Assembly (NCBI GenBank): GCA_002409145.1
Contig: DHUL01000027.1
Location: forward strand, 12,053-28,613
Length of the DNA: 16,561 nucleotides
Reading direction: 5' to 3'
From: Bacteroidales bacterium UBA5235
GTDB lineage: Bacteria; Bacteroidota; Bacteroidia; Bacteroidales; VadinHA17
Shown here: in pieces, positions 1 through 6,788 of the stretch
How positions within the stretch are numbered: position 1 is the stretch's first letter
Layout of the letters: each line of letters opens with the position of its first letter
Program-made: the position numbers and the translations under genes
The notes under the pieces: model-generated
The model's database searches: none
The model's input: only the letters and a program-made list of their open reading frames with translations
What the model was told of the DNA's origin: nothing

Positions 1-1518
1 TTTCCATTTGCCATACGCAACCAGTTTACCGTCTCACTCTCAACCATCGAGGCAGGAATTAACATGAGGGTCAGGCTGCTGGATATGCAGCGCGAGTTCT
101 ATCTCTCGGCACTCAGGGAAGCAGATGCATCCCCTGTCAGGGGATACCTGTTCAGTGCCGGTACAGACCGGGGGGCATGTGCACGCTTCATCGAGAACCT
201 TCTCAGGCACAGGATAGAGGTTTACAGGTGCGGCCGCCAGATCACCAAAAGCGGAGTCACCTATACCCCGGGAGACAGTTATTTTGTTCCCTCCAGGCAG
301 AAGGAGTACCGTTTTGTCAGGGCCCTGTTTGAAACAGTAAAGACATTTTCCGATACTGTCTTCTATGATATCTCCACCTGGGTCATGCCAATGGCTTTCA
401 ACCTGAACTATACGCCGCTGGGCAGTGCTGATATTACCGGAATTACCGGGGAACAGGTGACGTCTCCGCCATTCCCTGACGGGACTGTCAACGGCACTGA
501 AAAAGATTATGCATGGCTCTTCGAGTGGAGCGACACCTATGCCCCGAAGGCGCTTTACATGCTGCAGAGCGCAGGCCTCACAGCACGTGTTGCAAACACG
601 CCGTTCACAGCAGTAATGAGCGATGGCAGTAAGAAACTATTCGGCTACGGGACCATCATGGTGCAGCAGGATGAAAAGCCGGTTCCCGGCAGCGATATCA
701 TTGAGACTCTCCGTTTGGTGGCGGAGGAGTGTGGCATAACCATGTCCGGCGTCTCTTCGGGGCTTACTCCCGCAGGTATTGACCTGGGCAGCAGCGGCTT
801 CACTGTACTGTCAAGACCTTCTGTGCTGCTTGTAATTGATGAGGGCACACCATCCGACGATGCCGGTGAGATATGGCACCTCCTTGACACACGTTACGGC
901 ATGCCGGTGACACTGGTCTCCCCATCCAGGATGGGCTCAGCCAGCCTTGGCAAATACAACGTCATCATCATCGCAGGGAATCCGTCAATCTCACAAGCAT
1001 CTGTAGACCGGATACGCGACTGGAACCGGTCAGGCGGAACCCTTGTAGGTTACAGGGGCGGGAACAGGTGGCTGGCCTCCAACGGGTTTGCGCAGATAAC
1101 CTACACTGAAAGTCCTGCGATGCCGTCTAACTCCTCGATGAGGTATGCCGACAGGGGGATGGAGAGGACCATAAATACAGTTCCCGGGACGATCTTCAAT
1201 GCTGTCATTGACACTTCACACCCGCTCTGTTATGGTTATACCCGCCCTTATCTGCCGGTATTCAAAACCGATGCATCAGCGGTGAAGATCACAGGAAACA
1301 ACTGGGACACGCCGGTGAAATACGCTGCTGATCCGCTGCTGAGCGGATACTGCTCAAAAGAAAATCTTCAGCGGATTGCTGGCAGTGCTGTCGTATCGGT
1401 TCATCAGGGTCCGGGGAGGGTGATATCGATTTATGACGATACCAATTTCAGGGCCATCTGGTATGGCACTTCGAAACTGTTTGTCAACGCTGTCTTCTTC
1501 GGACAGACGCTCAGATAA
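1..1518 (+). CDS. M14 family zinc carboxypeptidase, C-terminal 505 residues (5' end outside window)
   Basis: The frame is open from base 1, so the methionine at 64 is internal and the gene begins upstream of the window. The visible part matches the C-terminal region of the large Bacteroidetes M14 metallocarboxypeptidases, which are usually 800 residues or more and exported. The first residues (FAIRNQF...LSTIEAGINMR) are the end of the M14 catalytic domain and the following helix. The zinc ligands and catalytic Glu would lie mostly upstream and cannot be checked. From about residue 290 (PSVLLVIDEG, then YNVIIIAGNPS) the sequence looks like the class-I glutamine-amidotransferase-like fold usual at the C-terminus of this group, without an obvious nucleophile Cys. 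The probable role is periplasmic or extracellular peptide trimming. It points toward the hydG run and has no visible link with the hydrogenase genes. The family is fairly sure; substrate and location are inferred. Confidence 0.8.
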   Translation, partial: FPFAIRNQFTVSLSTIEAGINMRVRLLDMQREFYLSALREADASPVRGYLFSAGTDRGACARFIENLLRHRIEVYRCGRQITKSGVTYTPGDSYFVPSRQKEYRFVRALFETVKTFSDTVFYDISTWVMPMAFNLNYTPLGSADITGITGEQVTSPPFPDGTVNGTEKDYAWLFEWSDTYAPKALYMLQSAGLTARVANTPFTAVMSDGSKKLFGYGTIMVQQDEKPVPGSDIIETLRLVAEECGITMSGVSSGLTPAGIDLGSSGFTVLSRPSVLLVIDEGTPSDDAGEIWHLLDTRYGMPVTLVSPSRMGSASLGKYNVIIIAGNPSISQASVDRIRDWNRSGGTLVGYRGGNRWLASNGFAQITYTESPAMPSNSSMRYADRGMERTINTVPGTIFNAVIDTSHPLCYGYTRPYLPVFKTDASAVKITGNNWDTPVKYAADPLLSGYCSKENLQRIAGSAVVSVHQGPGRVISIYDDTNFRAIWYGTSKLFVNAVFFGQTLR

Positions 1519-1621
1519 GGAATCAGATACTGTCCGGAGGTCACACTGAGGCTGGAGAAAATATTCCTCCGATGATTTCTCTTTCAGACAGGAGAAAATA
1601 TTTATCCAATGAGTTTTTCAC

Positions 1622-2146
1622 TCAGACAGGGAAGCAGATACGACCGATGGCTATCTCCTCAATTTCGCGCAGGGAACGTTCGAGGGAAGCGAACTGGCTC
1701 CTGTCGCCCGCAAGCTCAAGGATGATCAGTCCGGCCGGCTCGCCGAAGTATACTTCATTGACCCCAAGCCTGGTGCTTATGACACACCCGTAGGTGGTCA
1801 GCAGCGCCTGTACCGCCGGGCCCAGATCATCACGCCTGGGCACCATGATTCCGATTATTGTGGTGCCTTCACACTCCATCGGGGCGTCAGAGAGACCATG
1901 GGAGAATGCCATCTCCCTGACAAAAAGGCCATCAATGCCCTTGAGTTTTGCAGCCAGTTCCTCACAGTCATCGATGTGACCTGCAAGATGTACTACCATA
2001 AATCCTTCGCGGCTGCACCGTTCATCATTCAGTTCGTGGAACCCCAGCCTGGTGCTGACAACGGCAGCGTGCTCAGAGAGTGCCTTCTGAACCAGTCCTG
2101 CCTCCTTGATCCTGTCAGTGATCTTAATGCCTAATACTCTGACCAT
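1622..2146 (-). CDS. Tandem TM1266-type putative iron-only hydrogenase system regulator
   Basis: The protein has 174 residues made of two copies of the same roughly 78-residue domain, about 3-80 and 96-173. Both copies carry the diagnostic segment V(V/I)STRLG(F/V)(H/N)E at residues 29-39 and 122-131, followed by a GL/GFxxxxLAG strand. This is the TM1266 family, a small ACT/NikR-C-like fold often found beside [FeFe]-hydrogenase maturation genes and named a putative hydrogenase-system regulator; its biochemical role is unproven. Family members are normally single domains of about 80-90 residues, so this is a fused duplication. No DNA-binding domain is visible. The gene follows hydG by 11 bp and is probably co-transcribed with it. 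Copy 1 has extra Cys residues (C44, C61) absent from copy 2. The family assignment is good; the function is only inferred from context. Confidence 0.8.
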   Translation of the reverse strand: MVRVLGIKITDRIKEAGLVQKALSEHAAVVSTRLGFHELNDERCSREGFMVVHLAGHIDDCEELAAKLKGIDGLFVREMAFSHGLSDAPMECEGTTIIGIMVPRRDDLGPAVQALLTTYGCVISTRLGVNEVYFGEPAGLIILELAGDRSQFASLERSLREIEEIAIGRICFPV

Positions 2147-2157
2147 GATTATTTATT

Positions 2158-3579
2158 TTAATAGTACAGGTCTCTCTCCCCGTTCCGGATACGCTCAATC
2201 TTTTTCCTTATGCTCTGCTTCATCCCTTCATCGAGGTCGGCCATGTTCTTTTCAATGGCCCTCCAACCCTTCTCTGCCAGCGCGGGTGAAGCGTAGTCAA
2301 CGATATATTCGGAGAGTGTAAGAATGGCGTTAGGTGTACAGTACCTCTTGATGAAGCCCGGCACCGAGAACTCCATGAAGTGCTCGCCGGTGCGGCCCAG
2401 GCGATAGCATGCCGTACAGAACGACGGGATGTAGTCATTGTCTATCAGCTCATTGATGACATCGGCCAGGGACCTCTCATCATTGATCTTGAACTGCTCG
2501 CGGTTAAGGTTCTGTTCCTCATTCCTTGAGGCCGAGTAGCTGCCCAGTTCAAGTTTGGTTCCTCCGTCTATCTGTGACACCCCGAAGGCCATGGCTTCGG
2601 AACGGACGTCCGGAGCTTCCCTGGCAGTAAGTATCAGTCCTGTGTAGGGCACCGCAAGGCGAAGAATAGCTATAAGCTTCTTGAAGTCATCGTCACTGGT
2701 ATAGTACTTCCCGTTGAGGTTCAGTGCCGAGGCATCCTTTATCCGTGGGAATGAGATGGTGTGCGGGCCCACATTATAGCAGGCTTCCAGATGATTTGTA
2801 TGCCTTACCAGGCCCATCACCTCGAAACGCCAGTCATAAAGACCGAACAGGGCACCAATGCCCACATCGTCAATACCGGCTTCCTGAGCCCTGTCAAGAG
2901 CTGTCAGGCGCCATTGATAATCCTTTTTCTTTCCGCCGAGGTGATACCATTTGTAGGCTTCCGGGTCATAGGTCTCCTGGAATATCTGGTATGTGCCTAT
3001 CCCTGCCCGGCCGACAGTGCGGAACCCGTCAACATCAAGAGGGGCAGCATTGATGTTCACCCTGCGTATCTCGCCGCGGTCTTTCTTAATGCCGTAAACC
3101 AGGCGCACCGTATGGGCGATATACTCCGGGCCATACTCAGGATGTTCTCCGTAGACAAGTATCAGCCTCTTCTGGCCGTTATCCTCAAGAGCTTCAACCT
3201 CGGAAACGATTTCCGTATCGGTGAGGGTCTTCCGGTTTGCGTCCTTGTTGGAAGTTCTGAAACCGCAGTATTGGCAGTTGTTGGTACACTTGTTACCTAT
3301 ATAAAGGGGTGCAAAGAGCACTATCCTGTTGCCATAGACCTTCTTCTTGAGCTCACGTGCGCCGGCCTTGATCTCCTCAACCAGGTCTCCTTCGGCATTG
3401 ATCAGTGCAGCTGTCTCTGCCAGGGTGAGGCGCTCCTTGGAGAGTGACTTGGCTATAAGTTCCCTTACCCTTACGGCATCAGCCTTGTTATTGTTTATAT
3501 GTGCCCACAGTTCAGCCGGATCAATGAACGGCTCCATCCTGCGGTCAGGAATACTGCATTTTTCAGGATTGAATTTCAT
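2158..3579 (-). CDS. hydG: [FeFe]-hydrogenase H-cluster maturase HydG (radical SAM tyrosine lyase)
   Basis: The protein has 473 residues, the normal length for HydG. HydG cleaves tyrosine with S-adenosylmethionine to give p-cresol and dehydroglycine, from which come the CO and CN ligands of the H-cluster, delivered as an Fe(CO)2(CN) synthon. The radical-SAM motif CX3CX2C is intact at C98, C102 and C105 (CTNNCQYC). The C-terminal auxiliary-cluster motif CX2CX22C, which separates HydG from thiamine synthase ThiH, is intact at C388, C391 and C414. The gene looks fully functional. It precedes the TM1266-like gene, and a promoter-like box lies 44-51 bases upstream. Its partners HydE (radical SAM) and HydF (GTPase scaffold) are not in the window. 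Its presence supports the view that at least one local H-cluster protein receives a true diiron cofactor. Confidence 0.96.
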   Translation of the reverse strand: MKFNPEKCSIPDRRMEPFIDPAELWAHINNNKADAVRVRELIAKSLSKERLTLAETAALINAEGDLVEEIKAGARELKKKVYGNRIVLFAPLYIGNKCTNNCQYCGFRTSNKDANRKTLTDTEIVSEVEALEDNGQKRLILVYGEHPEYGPEYIAHTVRLVYGIKKDRGEIRRVNINAAPLDVDGFRTVGRAGIGTYQIFQETYDPEAYKWYHLGGKKKDYQWRLTALDRAQEAGIDDVGIGALFGLYDWRFEVMGLVRHTNHLEACYNVGPHTISFPRIKDASALNLNGKYYTSDDDFKKLIAILRLAVPYTGLILTAREAPDVRSEAMAFGVSQIDGGTKLELGSYSASRNEEQNLNREQFKINDERSLADVINELIDNDYIPSFCTACYRLGRTGEHFMEFSVPGFIKRYCTPNAILTLSEYIVDYASPALAEKGWRAIEKNMADLDEGMKQSIRKKIERIRNGERDLYY

Positions 3580-3622
3580 AACTCTACAATTTTAATTACG
3601 CCCCCGCTCAGAAATTAACGTA

Positions 3623-3656
3623 CAAAGATACGAAAAAAGGGCGCTTGTTGTTCAAT
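3623..3656 (-). promoter_or_regulatory. Candidate Bacteroidetes promoter for hydG
   Basis: Reading the minus strand, TATCTTTG (complement of 3623-3630) matches the Bacteroidetes -7 consensus TAnnTTTG exactly. A weak ATTG -33-like element lies at 3653-3656 with a 22-base spacer, slightly longer than the usual 19-21. Transcription would start near 3616, leaving a leader of about 37 bases before the hydG ATG at 3579. The 81-base gap between ribF and hydG is the largest break in the leftward genes, which fits a separate or additional promoter here. The -33 half is poor, so confidence is moderate. Confidence 0.45.
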
Positions 3657-3660
3657 GCGG

Positions 3661-4572
3661 TCAGAAGATGAGTTCCTCCATCTCGTCTGCGCCTGTAACA
3701 AGTGCCTTGGCCGGATCAGAGGCCAGGCGGCTCGCATCCAGCCTTTTATGAAAGAAAAGAGTCATTCTTTTCCCAGGGATGTCGCTCTCATAGTTCTCAA
3801 GATGGAGAAAGAGGTCCGGCAGGGAACCGGTGCTGTCGGGGATGAACACCATACCTCTTGAAAAGTAGGTCTCGGCAGCACAGGAGACAGCATAGAGACC
3901 GGGTGCCGGGACGAGCTTTGTCACATCAGTCACCGGTATTCGTATCATCGGAACCTGGGGTGCCAGACGCGGATCATCCTTAACAGCAGTGCCGATAACA
4001 AGATAGAAGTGGTCGAGGTAGGCATTGGCGCGCTGGATGTATCCTTCCGTCAGTGCCTGCCTGATTCGCGTAGAGCTGACGGTCTCGTTCTGCACCTCCT
4101 GCATTGGTATCTCCTCGGCCTCAAAGCCATATTTCTGCCTCCACTCCCATAATTTCCGGTAATCACCCTCCTGGTTGAACCCGAAGTGGTGGTTGTGACC
4201 CACAACTATGACCTTTGCCCTGAGGATGCCGCAGAGGATGTCCTTTACGAACTCCTCGCTGGTGATCCGAGAGAACTCGCGGGTAAATTCAATGATTATG
4301 ACATTGTCAAGTCCTGCCTTTCGCAGAAGTTCAATCTTTTCCTCCTGGGAGCAGATGAGCTTAAGTCCCTTTCCCGCGGTCTCAGGGTATAGCACAACCC
4401 TGGGATGGGGGTGAAAGGTGATGAGCACACTTTCGCCGCCGTGTTCAGAGGCCAGTTTCTTCAGCCGTCTGATGATAGTGCGGTGCCCGATATGCACGCC
4501 ATCGAAGGTGCCTGTGGTAACAACAGGGGCATTGATTACCGAGGCTTCCTGAAAGCTCCTGAAAATTCTCAT
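3661..4572 (-). CDS. RibF-like FAD synthetase paralogue with degenerate riboflavin-kinase domain
   Basis: The protein has 303 residues, the length of bifunctional RibF, which makes FMN then FAD from riboflavin. The N-terminal FMN adenylyltransferase half looks intact: GTFDGVHIGH (21-30) with the HxGH nucleotidyltransferase motif, TFHPHPRVV (52-60), VGHNHHFGFNQEG (124-136) and SSTRIR (166-171). The C-terminal half keeps the outline of the riboflavin-kinase domain (PGLYAV 224-229; GKRMTLFFHKRL 267-278). It lacks the GFPTAN motif that binds ATP and metal, having PQVPMIRIPV near 205-214. It also lacks the catalytic Glu of the family motif (E)VHI, having LFLHLENY near 254-261. It may therefore act only as FAD synthetase, with the second half kept as a structural or ligand-binding domain. 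Its ATG overlaps the rex stop by one base (TAATG), so it belongs to the hydrogenase-like operon; a housekeeping ribF is expected elsewhere. Confidence 0.85.
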   Translation of the reverse strand: MRIFRSFQEASVINAPVVTTGTFDGVHIGHRTIIRRLKKLASEHGGESVLITFHPHPRVVLYPETAGKGLKLICSQEEKIELLRKAGLDNVIIIEFTREFSRITSEEFVKDILCGILRAKVIVVGHNHHFGFNQEGDYRKLWEWRQKYGFEAEEIPMQEVQNETVSSTRIRQALTEGYIQRANAYLDHFYLVIGTAVKDDPRLAPQVPMIRIPVTDVTKLVPAPGLYAVSCAAETYFSRGMVFIPDSTGSLPDLFLHLENYESDIPGKRMTLFFHKRLDASRLASDPAKALVTGADEMEELIF

Positions 4573-5207
4573 TACCCTTCAGGCTGCTGGTTTTCCTTGA
4601 CAAAGTAGGCCACCTTTTCGATTGAGGTTATCATGTCAAACTCCTCGAGATAGATGGCATCAGGTACGTTGAGAGGCACGGTTGTGAAGTTCATGATACC
4701 CTTTATCCCGTTACTGACCAGCAGGGAGGCAGTGGAAATTGCCTGGTCAGCCGGAACGGCCAGCACGGCAACCATGATATCCAGCTCCTCTCTCAGCTTC
4801 CTCATCTGGCTTATATTGTAGCACCGGACTCCGGCCACCACTTTGTCTACCTTCTGGGGATCAACGTCAAAGGCGGCCACCACGTTCATATTTGTCCGTT
4901 TGCCCCTGAAGTAGCCGGTGATGGCTCTTCCCAGGTTGCCCATCCCGATGATGGCAACGTTGAGTCCGCTGGGGGCATCAATTATTGATCCGATAGTACT
5001 GATAAGTTCCCTCACATCATAACCCTTGCGCATTACGCTGCCGTATCCGATAAGCATAAGGTCACGCCTTACCTGTACAGCGGTAATGTGTAGCATCGCG
5101 GCAAGCTCATGTGAAAAAACATAATTTCGATTGGCAGCCAGGGTTGAGGCAAGTGCCCTCCTGTACTGGCTGAGACGTTCAACGGTCTTTCCCGGGAGTG
5201 TTTTCAT
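4572..5207 (-). CDS. rex: Redox-sensing transcriptional repressor Rex
   Basis: The protein has 211 residues, the standard Rex length. Rex dimers bind DNA when NADH/NAD+ is low and are released by NADH, thereby de-repressing fermentative, hydrogenase and NADH-oxidising genes. The N-terminal winged helix is recognisable (VERLSQYRRAL 9-19; QVRRDLMLIGYG 45-56; RKGYDV 60-65). It is followed by a Rossmann nucleotide-binding domain with GMGNLG at 88-93, FDVDPQKV at 113-120, and the conserved C-terminal stretch GIKGIMNFTTVPLNVP at 167-182. The start overlaps the end of the upstream receiver-kinase by four bases, and the stop overlaps the ribF-like start by one base, so it is translated within the long operon. 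A matching operator at 12970-12987 stands upstream of the first gene, which implies autoregulation. Confidence 0.95.
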   Translation of the reverse strand: MKTLPGKTVERLSQYRRALASTLAANRNYVFSHELAAMLHITAVQVRRDLMLIGYGSVMRKGYDVRELISTIGSIIDAPSGLNVAIIGMGNLGRAITGYFRGKRTNMNVVAAFDVDPQKVDKVVAGVRCYNISQMRKLREELDIMVAVLAVPADQAISTASLLVSNGIKGIMNFTTVPLNVPDAIYLEEFDMITSIEKVAYFVKENQQPEG

Positions 5208-6352
5208 ATACCTGTCTTTAAATTGGAAACCTGTGACCTGGGTATTATCACCGAAAAGGCTGATCCCCTGTCGGGGGAACTCTCAACATTAATCACCCCA
5301 TGATAGAGATCAACCACCTTCTTCACTATCGATAGTCCCAGGCCGCTCCCGCTGATATTGCGGGTCTTGTCATTGCGTATCCTCGAGAACTCTTCGAACA
5401 GCATGTCACGTTCTTCACTGTTCATCCCTATGCCTGTGTCTGCCACCCTGATAGTGAACTCATTCTCACTGCAGTCAACGGAGACGGTGACTGTTCCTCC
5501 GGGCTTGTTGTACTTGACGGCGTTAGATACCAGGTTATTAAGAATTATTTCGAAATCATTCGGATCTGCCCAGATAGTTTCACATCCGTTAACCGAAGTC
5601 TCAAAATGAATTTCCTTATGAATTGCATAGGGGCTGACGGTAACGACAGCCATTGAGACCAGCTCCTTCAGGTTCACGTTCTGCATCTTTTCCATCTGTC
5701 TCTCGAAATTCACCTTGGTGAAATCGAGCAGGTCCATAATCAGGTTCCTCATGCTCTCAATACGCTGAAGCGACCTCTCTATAGCCGAAGCATATTCATC
5801 GAGTGAGTCACCCATCTGCCTTTCCTGCATCATCCTGAGGTAGCCTTCAATGGCATTGAGCGGTGCCTTCAGTTCGTGCGAGAGCACGGAAAGGAACTGG
5901 AACCGTACCTTTCTCCCCTCCACTTTCAGTTTATGGGTTATCCTGCGCAGGTACTGCTGCTTGGTAATCTGCTCTATTGAAGACTTAAGCTCCTGGGGAG
6001 TAAAGGGCTTGGGTATGAAGTCAATGGCCCCGTCATTATGCGCCTTGACGGCGACGTCGATGGAGGCATAGGAGGTTATCATCGCAACAACGATGTCATA
6101 GTTTTTCTTCCTCACATATTCAAGGACCTCAACACCCTGGATACCCGGCAGCTTGTTGTCAAGCAGGAGGATATCAGGCATCTCCCGGTCAATAATCTCA
6201 ATTCCTTCCTCTCCTGTGGCCGCTTCCATTATGTTGAACGTATAGTCCTCATCCATAAATGGATACGTAACATGAAAGTTCCCCAGGATCCTTGAGACGC
6301 CCGATCTTATGCCCGGTTCGTCATCAACAACAAGTATCTTCAGTTGTGCCAT
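5204..6352 (-). CDS. Receiver-histidine kinase hybrid (REC N-terminal, HisKA-HATPase C-terminal)
   Basis: The protein has 382 residues with no membrane segment, so it is cytosolic. The order is receiver first, kinase second. REC spans about 5-125: acidic D10/D11, phosphoacceptor D65 (LLLDNKLPG), T93, and K115 in KPF. A short coiled linker leads to HisKA with H-box H159 (SHELKAPLNAIEGY), then HATPase_c with N-box N277 (NLVSNAVKYN), D305TGIG, and G-box GSGLGL (335-340). This layout suits a phosphorelay in which another kinase phosphorylates the receiver and so tunes this kinase. The likely donor is the H-cluster-kinase fusion two genes upstream. No DNA-binding output is present. It lies 2 bp after the single-domain receiver and overlaps rex by 4 bp. 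The domain calls are firm; the signalling order is inferred from gene order. Confidence 0.9.
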   Translation of the reverse strand: MAQLKILVVDDEPGIRSGVSRILGNFHVTYPFMDEDYTFNIMEAATGEEGIEIIDREMPDILLLDNKLPGIQGVEVLEYVRKKNYDIVVAMITSYASIDVAVKAHNDGAIDFIPKPFTPQELKSSIEQITKQQYLRRITHKLKVEGRKVRFQFLSVLSHELKAPLNAIEGYLRMMQERQMGDSLDEYASAIERSLQRIESMRNLIMDLLDFTKVNFERQMEKMQNVNLKELVSMAVVTVSPYAIHKEIHFETSVNGCETIWADPNDFEIILNNLVSNAVKYNKPGGTVTVSVDCSENEFTIRVADTGIGMNSEERDMLFEEFSRIRNDKTRNISGSGLGLSIVKKVVDLYHGVINVESSPDRGSAFSVIIPRSQVSNLKTGI

Positions 6353-6354
6353 GG

Positions 6355-6747
6355 TCAGATCTTAAGAAGCTTCCTTAACTCCAGTTCAAGTTGTTCAGGC
6401 CTGACACCTTTCTCAAGGTAAAGGTCAGCCCTTATCCATTCACGGTCCTGGCCTCCGCTAAGTCCGAATGTTATGCCTGTCTCCCTTGAGACGGCGGTAG
6501 CAAGTACCACCGGCACCTCAGGATATTTCCTCTTGATCTTGTAACAGAGGATAAAGCCACTGTCATCACTTTCCATCATCAGGTCAAAGACGGCAATGTC
6601 AGGTTTCATTTTAGCTATCACCTGTTCAGCTTCAGCCTGGCTCTCCACTGCCATGACCTCGAAGCCTGCCTTGCGCAGGTAAAATGCTACCTGGAAGAGG
6701 TAATCGGGGTCATCGTCAGCAAGCAGAACTGTATAAATTTTATTCAT
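6355..6747 (-). CDS. Single-domain response regulator (receiver) of the hydrogenase-like cluster
   Basis: The protein has 130 residues forming one receiver domain with no output domain. The acidic pocket is D11/D12 (LLADDD), the phosphoacceptor is D55 (IAVFDLMME), and the conserved Thr is T84. K113 is present but in EKGV rather than the usual KP. The T84-K113 spacing is 29 residues, against 22 in the neighbouring receiver-kinase, so the beta4-alpha4-beta5 region carries an insert (SGGQDREWIRADLYLEKG). That face normally contacts partners. The gene sits 41 bp after the H-cluster-kinase fusion and 2 bp before the receiver-kinase, so it probably shuttles phosphate between them. The start is the ATG at 6747, the only reasonable one. 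Confidence 0.88.
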   Translation of the reverse strand: MNKIYTVLLADDDPDYLFQVAFYLRKAGFEVMAVESQAEAEQVIAKMKPDIAVFDLMMESDDSGFILCYKIKRKYPEVPVVLATAVSRETGITFGLSGGQDREWIRADLYLEKGVRPEQLELELRKLLKI

Positions 6748-6788
6748 TATTGATGTTTGTTTTGTTTGTACATTGTTTTCAGGCAGTT

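Noticed and set aside
1610..1624. Small hairpin TGAGT-TTTTC-ACTCA at the end of the TM1266-like gene as terminator
   Set aside because: It has only five weak base pairs, overlaps the stop codon and has no T-run on the minus strand side. The convergent region 1519-1621 also has a 12-bp direct repeat (GGAGAAAATATT at 1554 and 1591), but no convincing terminator.
2761..3447. Long plus-strand open frame (228 codons) opposite hydG
   Set aside because: It is fully antisense to a gene with complete HydG motifs, has no family resemblance, and follows the codon pattern of the minus-strand gene.
2158..3579. Thiamine synthase ThiH instead of HydG
   Set aside because: The C-terminal CX2CX22C auxiliary-cluster motif (C388, C391, C414) and the hydrogenase context identify HydG.
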